From Flavobacteriales bacterium (GTDB lineage Bacteria; Bacteroidota; Bacteroidia; Flavobacteriales; Schleiferiaceae): a DNA stretch of 64,000 nt. The translations under genes were made by a program, and so were the position numbers. The stretch lies in assembly GCA_012269745.1 (NCBI GenBank), contig JAAXJR010000030.1, positions 85,961-149,960 on the forward strand, in the 5' to 3' direction. Shown here piece by piece: positions 26,963 to 34,761 of the stretch (positions are counted from its first letter, which is position 1; the number at the start of each line of letters is the position of its first letter). A model generated the notes under the pieces. The model was not told the origin of the DNA. It did not search any database and worked only from the letters and a program-made list of their open reading frames with translations.

Positions 26963-28879
26963 ATGGAGCAATTCATTGTATCAGCAAGAAAATACAGACC
27001 GCAGGCCTTTGAGTCTGTAGTGGGACAAAGCCACATCACGGACACATTGCTCAAAAGTGTGGCCAATGATCATTTGGCGCAGGCCCTGCTTTTCTGCGGT
27101 CCTCGTGGTGTTGGAAAAACGACATGTGCCCGTATTCTTGCTAAAGTCATCAATGGCGATGCGAATTTGACGGAAGAAGAATTAGCATTGAACATCTTTG
27201 AATTGGATGCCGCATCAAACAACTCTGTGGATGATATCCGTCGCTTGATTGATCAGGTTCGATTCGCTCCACAAACTGGAAAATTCAAGGTCTATATTAT
27301 TGATGAGGTGCACATGCTCTCTCAGCAGGCCTTCAACGCCTTCTTGAAGACCCTGGAAGAACCGCCAGCGCACGCTATCTTCATTTTAGCCACAACAGAG
27401 AAGCACAAGATCATTCCAACCATTTTGTCGCGATGTCAAATCTTTGACTTCAAACGCATCACGGTAGATGATATTGCGGGACACCTCGCATTCGTAGCCG
27501 AAAAAGAAGGTGTACAGGCAGAACCTGAAGCCCTGCACATGATTGCAGAAAAGGCAGACGGCGCTCTTCGCGATGCTTTGAGTTTGTTCGACCGCATGGT
27601 CAGCTTCTCAGGAAGCGAACTTACCTACAATCAAGTCGTAGAAGTGTTGGACATCTTAGATTACAACTACTTCTTCCGATCGATCGACCTCGCAGCAGGA
27701 GTCAATTATCCGGATCTACTGCTCTTGTACAACGAAGTATTAGAGAAAGGATTCAACGGCCACGAATTTGTTGTAGGAATGGCCAAGCATTTCAGAGATC
27801 TTTTGGTAGCTAGAGAACCTAGAACGGTAGAACTCCTGGAAGTTGGTCCAGCGATCAAACAGCGTTACCTCGAGCAGAGCGCGGCAACCTCCACCAGATT
27901 CTTGTTGCACGGATTAAAGGTCTTCAATGAGTTAGACGGCCAGTACAAAGCATCGAGCCAGCCGAGAATTTTGGTAGAATTAGGCCTGCTTAAACTCGTC
28001 GAGTTCATCTCGCAAGAAAAAAAAAAGTCGCAACCCAGCGTAGCGCCCGAGGCTAACGGCACGGACCAGTACCTGCCCGATGCCCTTCCAAAACGAGGTG
28101 ATGCTCCTGCTCCGCCCGCACCATCAACTCAACCGGCTCCAGCGCCTGTAACACCAGCCGCACATACGCCTACTCCTGCACCAGTGGCTGCGGAGGCTCC
28201 TTCGACGGCTCCAGTTCCACAAGCAGCACCTGCTGCTCCACAAACTACGGCGCCTACGCACAATACAGTAAGTGATTCTAATTTGCCTGAGGAAATGGCA
28301 GTTCCAGAGACTCCCTCTGTAGCGCCGCCGCCAGAAGCTTCTCCTGCTGCCGCCTTTGACCTACCGAAAGAAGGCAGACGTCGTAGAACGACTGGAAAGA
28401 AGAAAGGCGGGTTATCACTGACGGCGATGATGGAAGAAATGGCTAGTGAGAACGAACCGACGAAGCCAACGGCTGAATCGGGTGAAAGCGATATTCCAGC
28501 GGCTGCAGAAGGTCCGCAGAACGTGTATACGGAGCACGAATTAAAATTGGCCCTGGAAGAATATACCAACCAGCGCCACGTCAAGACGGCCATCCGCAGC
28601 ATGCTTCAGGCCCAAGTGCCGAAGATTTTGGACAAAAACACGTTGGAAATCACCGTGGATAACAACATTCAGCAAGGCTACTTTAATGACGAACAGAAAG
28701 AATTGGTTCCTTGGTTGCGTAAAAAATTGGACAACTTCGCCCTTCGTTTTGAGGTGAAGATGGCCGAGAACGTTCAAACGAAGAAACTCTATCTACCCGA
28801 GGAGAAATTCAAGCATATGGTGGAAAAGAACCCGAACTTGCTCTACCTGCGTGAGAAGCTTAATACCGACTTGGAATAA
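26963..28879 (+). CDS. dnaX: DNA polymerase III subunit tau/gamma
   Basis: This 638-residue clamp-loader ATPase has Walker A GPRGVGKTT (about 47-55), IIDEVHMLS as Walker B and ILSRCQ as the sensor/Arg finger. The zinc-binding Cys cluster found in most DnaX is missing, and INGDANLTEEELALNIFELDAAS replaces it, as is usual in Bacteroidota. Domain III ends near residue 350. A Pro/Ala-rich linker (about 375-480) and a C-terminal tau region follow. At codons 352-355 there is GAA AAA AAA AAG, containing the heptamer A AAA AAG in frame and a run of ten A; the -1 frame stops at 28054. A shorter gamma of about 364 residues is thus possible. Confidence 0.97.
   Translation: MEQFIVSARKYRPQAFESVVGQSHITDTLLKSVANDHLAQALLFCGPRGVGKTTCARILAKVINGDANLTEEELALNIFELDAASNNSVDDIRRLIDQVRFAPQTGKFKVYIIDEVHMLSQQAFNAFLKTLEEPPAHAIFILATTEKHKIIPTILSRCQIFDFKRITVDDIAGHLAFVAEKEGVQAEPEALHMIAEKADGALRDALSLFDRMVSFSGSELTYNQVVEVLDILDYNYFFRSIDLAAGVNYPDLLLLYNEVLEKGFNGHEFVVGMAKHFRDLLVAREPRTVELLEVGPAIKQRYLEQSAATSTRFLLHGLKVFNELDGQYKASSQPRILVELGLLKLVEFISQEKKKSQPSVAPEANGTDQYLPDALPKRGDAPAPPAPSTQPAPAPVTPAAHTPTPAPVAAEAPSTAPVPQAAPAAPQTTAPTHNTVSDSNLPEEMAVPETPSVAPPPEASPAAAFDLPKEGRRRRTTGKKKGGLSLTAMMEEMASENEPTKPTAESGESDIPAAAEGPQNVYTEHELKLALEEYTNQRHVKTAIRSMLQAQVPKILDKNTLEITVDNNIQQGYFNDEQKELVPWLRKKLDNFALRFEVKMAENVQTKKLYLPEEKFKHMVEKNPNLLYLREKLNTDLE
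28017..28026 (+). promoter_or_regulatory. Ten-A slippery run in dnaX, possible frameshift site
   Basis: Ten consecutive A inside codons 352-355, with A AAA AAG in the zero frame as in E. coli dnaX. The -1 frame ends at TAA 28054-28056 and the +1 frame at TAG 28041-28043. Either polymerase slippage or ribosomal frameshifting would make a short gamma-like product. The downstream stimulatory structure is not obvious. Confidence 0.45.
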
Positions 28880-29760
28880 TGCGCCGAGTTCTACTGCTTT
28901 CCTTACTCCTTAACTGGCTGAGCGCTAATGCACAGATGGATTGGTGGAATCAGATCCACAATTGGGACGGAGCGACGCCGTGGACGCAATACATGAATTA
29001 TTCGCATGCCTACCTCGGCCCAAATGCTATTCCTATCCCTACGCTTCAACGCAGCAATATGGGCAGCTATTTTAAGAGCAGCTCGCAGATGAGCCTCATT
29101 GAAGACGATAGTTTCTTGACACTGCATAACGAATTGCATTGGGACAGAGGCCACACGCAGATTCATATTACGCATCAGAGCATAGAATATTACCGCATGT
29201 CGGAAGAAGTACGAGACTTGCGGATTTCTAGAGACGAGGACGGTGAAGGCGTACTCGCCGGGGATGTCTTGATCGATATCAGTACCCGACTTTGGACAAA
29301 ACATGAGCAAAGTCTATGGTTCACTTTTCACACCAAGACGGCCGCTGGACCACTTCCTCAAGCAAGATTTACCGATGCACCCGGTTATGCCTTTTTCTTT
29401 TCGCACCAGAAGAGCTTCGATTCGTGGGGAAATTGGGAACCCTATCTCACCACTGATGCTGGATTTCAAGTCTACCAGACCCATTGGGTGGATTACCCAC
29501 AGAACGACGGATTCCTTGGAAACATTAAGCTGCAGCTACATAAAGACAAGACTTACCTGAGTGCTCAATTACGCACCTTTTCCGGCTATTTTCTAGATGG
29601 AGATTGGCCGAGGCTGTTGGAGCTGCAGTGGAGTCAGACCTTTACTTTTGGACCGGCACAGCTTGGACGCGCACATGTCGGTTGGACACGAGGACTGAAC
29701 GATTACCCCTTCTCTTTTTTGACCGTTGGAATGACGTATTGGTTAGACGTTCACAAGTAA
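28879..29760 (+). CDS. Secreted barrel-like protein, unknown function
   Basis: A 293-residue protein whose ATG shares a base with the dnaX stop (TAATG), so translation is probably coupled. It has a signal peptide (MRRVLLLSLLLNWLSANAQ), then many aromatic residues in alternating strands and an aromatic-rich end (FLTVGMTYWLDVHK), consistent with an outer-membrane barrel. I do not recognise the family beyond a conserved Bacteroidota hypothetical. Its last 18 bases overlap the convergent glycosyltransferase gene. Confidence 0.58.
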   Translation: MRRVLLLSLLLNWLSANAQMDWWNQIHNWDGATPWTQYMNYSHAYLGPNAIPIPTLQRSNMGSYFKSSSQMSLIEDDSFLTLHNELHWDRGHTQIHITHQSIEYYRMSEEVRDLRISRDEDGEGVLAGDVLIDISTRLWTKHEQSLWFTFHTKTAAGPLPQARFTDAPGYAFFFSHQKSFDSWGNWEPYLTTDAGFQVYQTHWVDYPQNDGFLGNIKLQLHKDKTYLSAQLRTFSGYFLDGDWPRLLELQWSQTFTFGPAQLGRAHVGWTRGLNDYPFSFLTVGMTYWLDVHK

Positions 29761-30594
29761 TCGCAACCAAAGACCTAAAGGTACTCGCGTATTTTTCGCA
29801 TTGTTCAAGGCTTCCTCTTTCCATTTTTTCTGAGCCTCAGTATTTCCGCGCTTCTTATACGTTCGGGCCAATTCATAGGCCTTCCGAACCTCATAAAGCT
29901 TAAATTCCTTCTCACTGATGTGACCTAGATCTTTAGCCTTGGCCACTGCACGCATCACCTTATTTACGTGCCCTTCTGCATCTGCAGTCATGCCGAAATC
30001 CAATCGGTACTTCAGCGTCGCCTCAGGCAGCATCTTTGGAAAATCACCGCGACTAAGCACTCTTAAATGCGCGCCAACATCTTCCTGGAGGTTCCTATCA
30101 TTCTCCCAAGCGTAGTCAAAACCACTGCGCATGATGATTGTTGAAGGAACAATCGGGTTGTAGCTCAAAAAAGACCGCAGAGAACTTACCTGGCTGCAGG
30201 CTCTCTTGCGCGTACTATTTTCATTCTCGGGTGTCCACTCCAATATTGGTGTGTAAAACCACTGGGTCTTTGGATACTTCAGAAGCCCCTTCATCCCTTG
30301 CTCGAGCTTACCTGGCAACCACACATCGTCCGCATCTAAAAATGCATAGGCATCACCCGTCGCGGCAGCCATCCCGGCATTTCTGGCTTTTCCCAAGCCT
30401 GAATTTGCCTGACTTACGATTCTTAAGGTGAGCTTGGCTTCAAATTTTGCTGCGACTCTTCGAGTATTGTCCGTACTTCCGTCGTCTACCAAAATAACCT
30501 CAAAAGGTCGAACGCTTTGACGTACTACACTCTCAAGACATTCCGCAAGCGTGGAGCCAGCATTGTATGCAGGTATGATGACAGATATTCTCAT
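29743..30594 (-). CDS. GT2 family glycosyltransferase
   Basis: A 283-residue inverting glycosyltransferase with the GT-A core: SVIIPAYNAGS opening, ILVDDGSTDNT (36-45), NSGLGKARNAGMA and the metal-binding DADD (87-90). The C-terminal half is Lys/Arg-rich. Donor and acceptor are unknown. Its ATG overlaps the stop of the upstream sulfotransferase/glycosyltransferase fusion (TAATG), so both are translated as a unit and probably build the same glycan. Confidence 0.9.
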   Translation of the reverse strand: MRISVIIPAYNAGSTLAECLESVVRQSVRPFEVILVDDGSTDNTRRVAAKFEAKLTLRIVSQANSGLGKARNAGMAAATGDAYAFLDADDVWLPGKLEQGMKGLLKYPKTQWFYTPILEWTPENENSTRKRACSQVSSLRSFLSYNPIVPSTIIMRSGFDYAWENDRNLQEDVGAHLRVLSRGDFPKMLPEATLKYRLDFGMTADAEGHVNKVMRAVAKAKDLGHISEKEFKLYEVRKAYELARTYKKRGNTEAQKKWKEEALNNAKNTRVPLGLWLRLLVNV

Positions 30595-32366
30595 TAGTGG
30601 GCAAAAAATGATTTCGGGAACAGACGAGCTGCTAGTTTTTTGGCTGGCTTTTTCAAGCCGAGGTAAATAAAGAATTGACCCAATAATTTAATGGCGCCAC
30701 TTCTGAGCAAATACCGGCCTAACCCTTTTTTATACCCCTTAAAGGCCTTGTATAACCTGCGGTTGTTGCGCCAGACCTCAGCGCTGCGGTCCATGGAGAA
30801 CACATTGGCTGCCCACCACATCGCCACTTGGCCACGGGCGGCATTGATGGTTTCAAGCGGTGCAAAGCTTTCCTTCTCGAAGATGGTGTACATCTCTAAC
30901 AGTTCGTCAAAAGCGCTGTAGGAGCTGATGGCGCGGCTGCGTTGTGTTTGTGAATGAAAGCGGAATTTGTTTCGCGGCCGCGCATGAAAGACGAGATCGC
31001 CGTATTGTAAAAGCTTGGCGTAAAAGAGCCAATCTCCATTAAGGCGCCAATGCGTCGCTGGAGCGCCAACTTTATCGAAGGCTTCTTTGCGCATTAAAAT
31101 ACCGCTGGCGTTCGGGATGGTGTTGGAAAAGACCATGTGTTTGGCCACCTCGGTTTTCCCTTCGTTGGTGAAGTCTTTGGCCCATTTGGCAGTATCGCCG
31201 AAGATGAAGGCATAGTCGTCTTTAAAGTCCCGCAGAAATTGGCCGTTCTCATCCACGAGATGGCTGTGACTGTAGGCGATTACAGCATTTTCATTGGCCT
31301 CCATACTCTGTACGTGAAGCGCGAGCATATCTGTATCGCAATAATCGTCGCTTTCGGCAATCCACAGGTATTTGCCCTTGGCCCAAGCGGCTCCTTTGGC
31401 CCATTGCGCGAATGGACTGCCAGAGTTTTCTTCGTTGAACAACGTGGTCATCCTGGAGTCCTTTGCAGCCCATTTTTCAAGCACCGTGCGGCTATTGTCC
31501 GGACTACAATCGTCCATGAGCAGGACTTCGATATTCGTATATGACTGGCCAGCAATGCTTTCCAAGCGTTGATCCAAGAAAGCAGCATGGTTGTAATTAG
31601 GTACGATTACGCTTACCAATGGACCGTCCGTAGGCAATGCTGCTAAAGGTTTTGAGGAGGTCGTTGTGGCCGATTTTGGACTTCGCCGTGCGAAGCCTTC
31701 CATCTTCCCTGGACGTACCTTACAGAATTGGTACAGAGAGAACCAACTTTTACGTTGAGTATCGATTTCTGAGCTGACCAAATCTTTATACTGCACCATG
31801 CGTACCTCTACTCCACTGTTCTTAATGTTCGTGGTTGCCGCTTCGTTATAAGCACGCACTAGCTCGCGAGCAGTTTCTTCAGTGAGGTCACTAAAGGCTT
31901 CCCCTTCCACGCGCTGGCGGCGGAGCAAGCTTTGAACGATCTCCTCTTCATCGCGGAGTACCCAGATAACCTTCGCCTTCGGAAAGCGGGCAAGCCACCA
32001 AGGCAGGGTAAAACACAAACGAGGGTCCTTTACAGCCCACGGCCCGCTGTGTGCAAAGGCTAGAGAAATACGGCGGCCTGAAGGATGTTTCAGGTGCGTG
32101 CCATAAATATCAAGGTCAGTAAGTTCAGACTGAAAATTTGATGCCGCATCTAAAACCGATTCAAGTTCAGGCGGCGACCACCAGTTTCCACCGGCAGTTT
32201 CTAGGATACGGTCGTTAATATCTATGCCGTAGAGCGCCTCAGAGTTGTGATCGAGAATGGTTCCTACATGAACGCCAGCCGCTCCCAAGGCGCGAGTCAC
32301 CATAGTGGTCCCACTGCGGTGCATGCCTAGTATGAAGACGGGTTGCTTGATTTTGGGTAGAAACAT
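30594..32366 (-). CDS. Fusion: sulfotransferase-like domain with GT2 glycosyltransferase
   Basis: A 590-residue two-domain protein. The N-terminal part (1-230) has the cofactor loop GMHRSGTT at 14-21, WAVKDPRL and WVLRDEEEIVQSLLRR, the pattern of the sulfotransferase_3-like group that may use PAPS. The C-terminal part, from about residue 248, is a GT2 enzyme with SVIVPNYNHAAF, LMDDCSPDNS (DD at 285-286) and WIAESDDY (metal site near 338-341). I chose the start at 32366 rather than 16 codons upstream because the earlier one overlaps the divergent gene. Together with the GT2 downstream it is likely a glycan decoration unit. Confidence 0.85.
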   Translation of the reverse strand: MFLPKIKQPVFILGMHRSGTTMVTRALGAAGVHVGTILDHNSEALYGIDINDRILETAGGNWWSPPELESVLDAASNFQSELTDLDIYGTHLKHPSGRRISLAFAHSGPWAVKDPRLCFTLPWWLARFPKAKVIWVLRDEEEIVQSLLRRQRVEGEAFSDLTEETARELVRAYNEAATTNIKNSGVEVRMVQYKDLVSSEIDTQRKSWFSLYQFCKVRPGKMEGFARRSPKSATTTSSKPLAALPTDGPLVSVIVPNYNHAAFLDQRLESIAGQSYTNIEVLLMDDCSPDNSRTVLEKWAAKDSRMTTLFNEENSGSPFAQWAKGAAWAKGKYLWIAESDDYCDTDMLALHVQSMEANENAVIAYSHSHLVDENGQFLRDFKDDYAFIFGDTAKWAKDFTNEGKTEVAKHMVFSNTIPNASGILMRKEAFDKVGAPATHWRLNGDWLFYAKLLQYGDLVFHARPRNKFRFHSQTQRSRAISSYSAFDELLEMYTIFEKESFAPLETINAARGQVAMWWAANVFSMDRSAEVWRNNRRLYKAFKGYKKGLGRYLLRSGAIKLLGQFFIYLGLKKPAKKLAARLFPKSFFAH

Positions 32367-32381
32367 GTATTTTCGGCTCCG

Positions 32382-33137
32382 ATGCGTAACCCAAAGAAAC
32401 TCGTTTTTATCCACATCCCAAAAACTGCCGGGACATCCTTGCGATTATTGTTGGAAAGCAACTACAAGGAAACCGAGCGCAGGGCCATTTACAGCCATCA
32501 GGATTTAGACGAGCAGCTCGCATCCGCCCTTAACGACCCCAAGGTCAAATGCATCTACGGTCATTTTCCCTTACGTCCCGTCATTGCCGAATCAAATGCC
32601 ACAGTAGTTACACTTTTCCGAGAGCCTATCGCGCGCTCGATGAGTCACTACAACCACTACAGCAAACGCATGAATGAAAAGCATGCACAGCTCATGGAAG
32701 GGATTGACAGTCCTGAGGACTTTACCCGATTAGTTCAGAGCAACAATCGCCAGACGGCATTTATGAGCGGCTACTTGAACCAGAAGGAGTTTTTAGAGGA
32801 TGAAGGCGTATTAGAAAAAGCATTGGCCAATTTTGACCGATTGGACGCCGTTGGCTTCACCGAACACTATGCAGCGTCTATCGCCTACTTTGGCGAGCAG
32901 TTTGGCTGGAAGAACACCCTAGTGGAGCATCACAACAGCGGCGGTAAGAAAAAGGAAGTTGCCGCAAAGGCAGTTTGGGAAAGCATGAACGAATACGACC
33001 TGCCGCTCTACAAGAAGGCTGTGGAGCGTTTTGCTGATGTTTTGAAAGACTACGAAGGGCGAGCGCCTCGTGTTCCGAAGCCGCCACTACTTAAGAGAGT
33101 AAAGGGTTACTTGCGTGCTCTGAGTTCGAAATTCTGA
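32382..33137 (+). CDS. Sulfotransferase family 2-like protein
   Basis: A 251-residue protein with the PAPS-binding loop of the heparan-sulfate-type sulfotransferases: [13 protein letters not shown] at 10-21, YGHFPLRP at 59-66 and the 3'-phosphate site [13 protein letters not shown] (78-90). Members transfer sulfate to hydroxyls of sugars or other groups. It is divergent from the sulfotransferase/GT2 fusion with 15 bases between the starts and overlaps the convergent lptB by 31 bases at the 3' end. A specific acceptor is not predictable. Confidence 0.85.
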   Translation: MRNPKKLVFIHIPKTAGTSLRLLLESNYKETERRAIYSHQDLDEQLASALNDPKVKCIYGHFPLRPVIAESNATVVTLFREPIARSMSHYNHYSKRMNEKHAQLMEGIDSPEDFTRLVQSNNRQTAFMSGYLNQKEFLEDEGVLEKALANFDRLDAVGFTEHYAASIAYFGEQFGWKNTLVEHHNSGGKKKEVAAKAVWESMNEYDLPLYKKAVERFADVLKDYEGRAPRVPKPPLLKRVKGYLRALSSKF

Positions 33138-33838
33138 CCGAGATACACACGTCTTACCTGCTCATCTGCAGCCAATTCTTCTGCGGTACCACTTTTTAGA
33201 ATTCGGCCCTCAAACATCAAATACGTACGATCTGTGATGGCCAAGGTCTCTTGAACATTGTGATCGGTAATTAGGATACCGATGTTTTTCTTCTTCAAAT
33301 TGGCCACAATCATCTGAATATCTTCTACCGCGATTGGGTCTACCCCTGCAAACGGCTCATCCAACAAGATGAACTTTGGTTTGGTAGCCAATGCACGTGC
33401 GATCTCCGTACGGCGGCGTTCCCCACCGCTGAGCAAATCACCTCGGGTTTTACGGATGTGCTGCAACCCGAATTCATCGAGCAACTCTTCAAGACGCTCG
33501 TTGCGTTCTTGCGCATTCAAGCCCGCCATTTCCAAAACACCAAGAATATTATCTTCTATGCTGAGCTTACGAAATACCGATGCCTCCTGGGCCAAATAAC
33601 CAATGCCCATCTGCGCACGTTTGTACATCGGCAGCTTTTGGATGGGCGTGCCGTCGAGCAAAATTTGACCGCTGAATGGTCGAATGAGTCCAACCACCGT
33701 GTAGAAGCTCGTGGTCTTTCCTGCGCCATTTGGACCAAGCAGTCCTACTATCTCGCCTTGATTTACCTCAAAACTCACGTCGTTGACCACGGTGCGAGAG
33801 CGGTATTTTTTCACGATATGTTGTGCTTCTAACTTCAC
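33107..33838 (-). CDS. lptB: LPS export ATPase LptB
   Basis: This 243-residue ABC ATPase powers LptFG to move lipopolysaccharide out of the inner membrane. Walker A is GPNGAGKTT (35-43), signature [15 protein letters not shown], Walker [15 protein letters not shown], and the H-loop His in [11 protein letters not shown]. The PIAVEDIQ and DHNVQETL segments are typical of LptB rather than other ABC ATPases. It starts at a GTG that abuts the stop of tatC. No other lpt gene is in the window. Confidence 0.95.
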   Translation of the reverse strand: MKLEAQHIVKKYRSRTVVNDVSFEVNQGEIVGLLGPNGAGKTTSFYTVVGLIRPFSGQILLDGTPIQKLPMYKRAQMGIGYLAQEASVFRKLSIEDNILGVLEMAGLNAQERNERLEELLDEFGLQHIRKTRGDLLSGGERRRTEIARALATKPKFILLDEPFAGVDPIAVEDIQMIVANLKKKNIGILITDHNVQETLAITDRTYLMFEGRILKSGTAEELAADEQVRRVYLGQNFELRARK

Positions 33839-34651
33839 TTAAGACATCTTCACTTTAGCCTTGTTCTTAATGATTCTACGGCTTACCATGATGCTGATCT
33901 GGTATAGGATAAGCACGGGTAGCGTCACTAAGATTTGCGAGGCGATATCGGGTGGGGTAATGATTGCGCTGAGCAACAAAATACCCACGATGGCATGCCT
34001 GCGGTAGGTTTTCAATAGTTCTGGAGTTACAACGCCAATTTTGCTCAGGAAGTATACCACAATAGGAAGTTGGAACAGAATACCTGTAGCCAACGTCACT
34101 GAACTCACCATACTGATGTACGAAGTGAGATCAATGCGGTTGAAGATTTCTGAAGAGACGGTGTAGGTGCCTAGGAATTGGACACTTAAAGGAACAATAA
34201 TGTAATAGCCAAAGAGCACTCCAAGGATGAATAGAACCGTGGTAAAAAGGATCACCCCGCGAGAGTTTTTGCGCTCGTTCTCGTGAAGGCCCGGTTGAAT
34301 GAATCGCCAAATTTCCCAAAACACGTAAGGGAAGGCTATGATGATACCAGCGACTAAGGATACCCAGAGGTGCATCTGGAATTGGCCACTCATTCGCATA
34401 TTTAATAGCTCAAAGGGCATCTCATCGAAGCAGAATACATCGCCTCCTACGTAGCTAGAGAGCCAGCAAAAGAAGGTGTAAGTAGGGAAATCCATTTGCT
34501 TGGGTCCGAAGATAATGGTGTCAAAGATGATCTCCTTCGAGAGAAAGGCAACTACAGCGAAAATAACAATGGCCACAGAAGCGCGCATCAAATGCCAACG
34601 CAACTCACCAAGGTGGTCCAAAAAGCTCATGTTATTCTTGTCTTTGCTCAT
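33839..34651 (-). CDS. tatC: Twin-arginine translocase subunit TatC
   Basis: This 270-residue membrane protein recognises twin-arginine signal peptides. It begins with the classic MSFLDHLGELRWHLMRA segment and has six membrane spans, with FPYVFWEIWRFIQPGLHENERK as the conserved first periplasmic/helix region. It is directly upstream of lptB with no spacer; tatA is not in view. A 26-codon N-terminal alternative is not needed. Confidence 0.95.
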   Translation of the reverse strand: MSKDKNNMSFLDHLGELRWHLMRASVAIVIFAVVAFLSKEIIFDTIIFGPKQMDFPTYTFFCWLSSYVGGDVFCFDEMPFELLNMRMSGQFQMHLWVSLVAGIIIAFPYVFWEIWRFIQPGLHENERKNSRGVILFTTVLFILGVLFGYYIIVPLSVQFLGTYTVSSEIFNRIDLTSYISMVSSVTLATGILFQLPIVVYFLSKIGVVTPELLKTYRRHAIVGILLLSAIITPPDIASQILVTLPVLILYQISIMVSRRIIKNKAKVKMS

Positions 34652-34761
34652 GTTGATAACCCAGAATTGTGGCCAAAAATCCGAAAAACATTCTGATGTA
34701 CCTTCACAATCCTTGATAAAATCCCTTATCTTTTAGGAATAACAACAACACCATAGATCAT

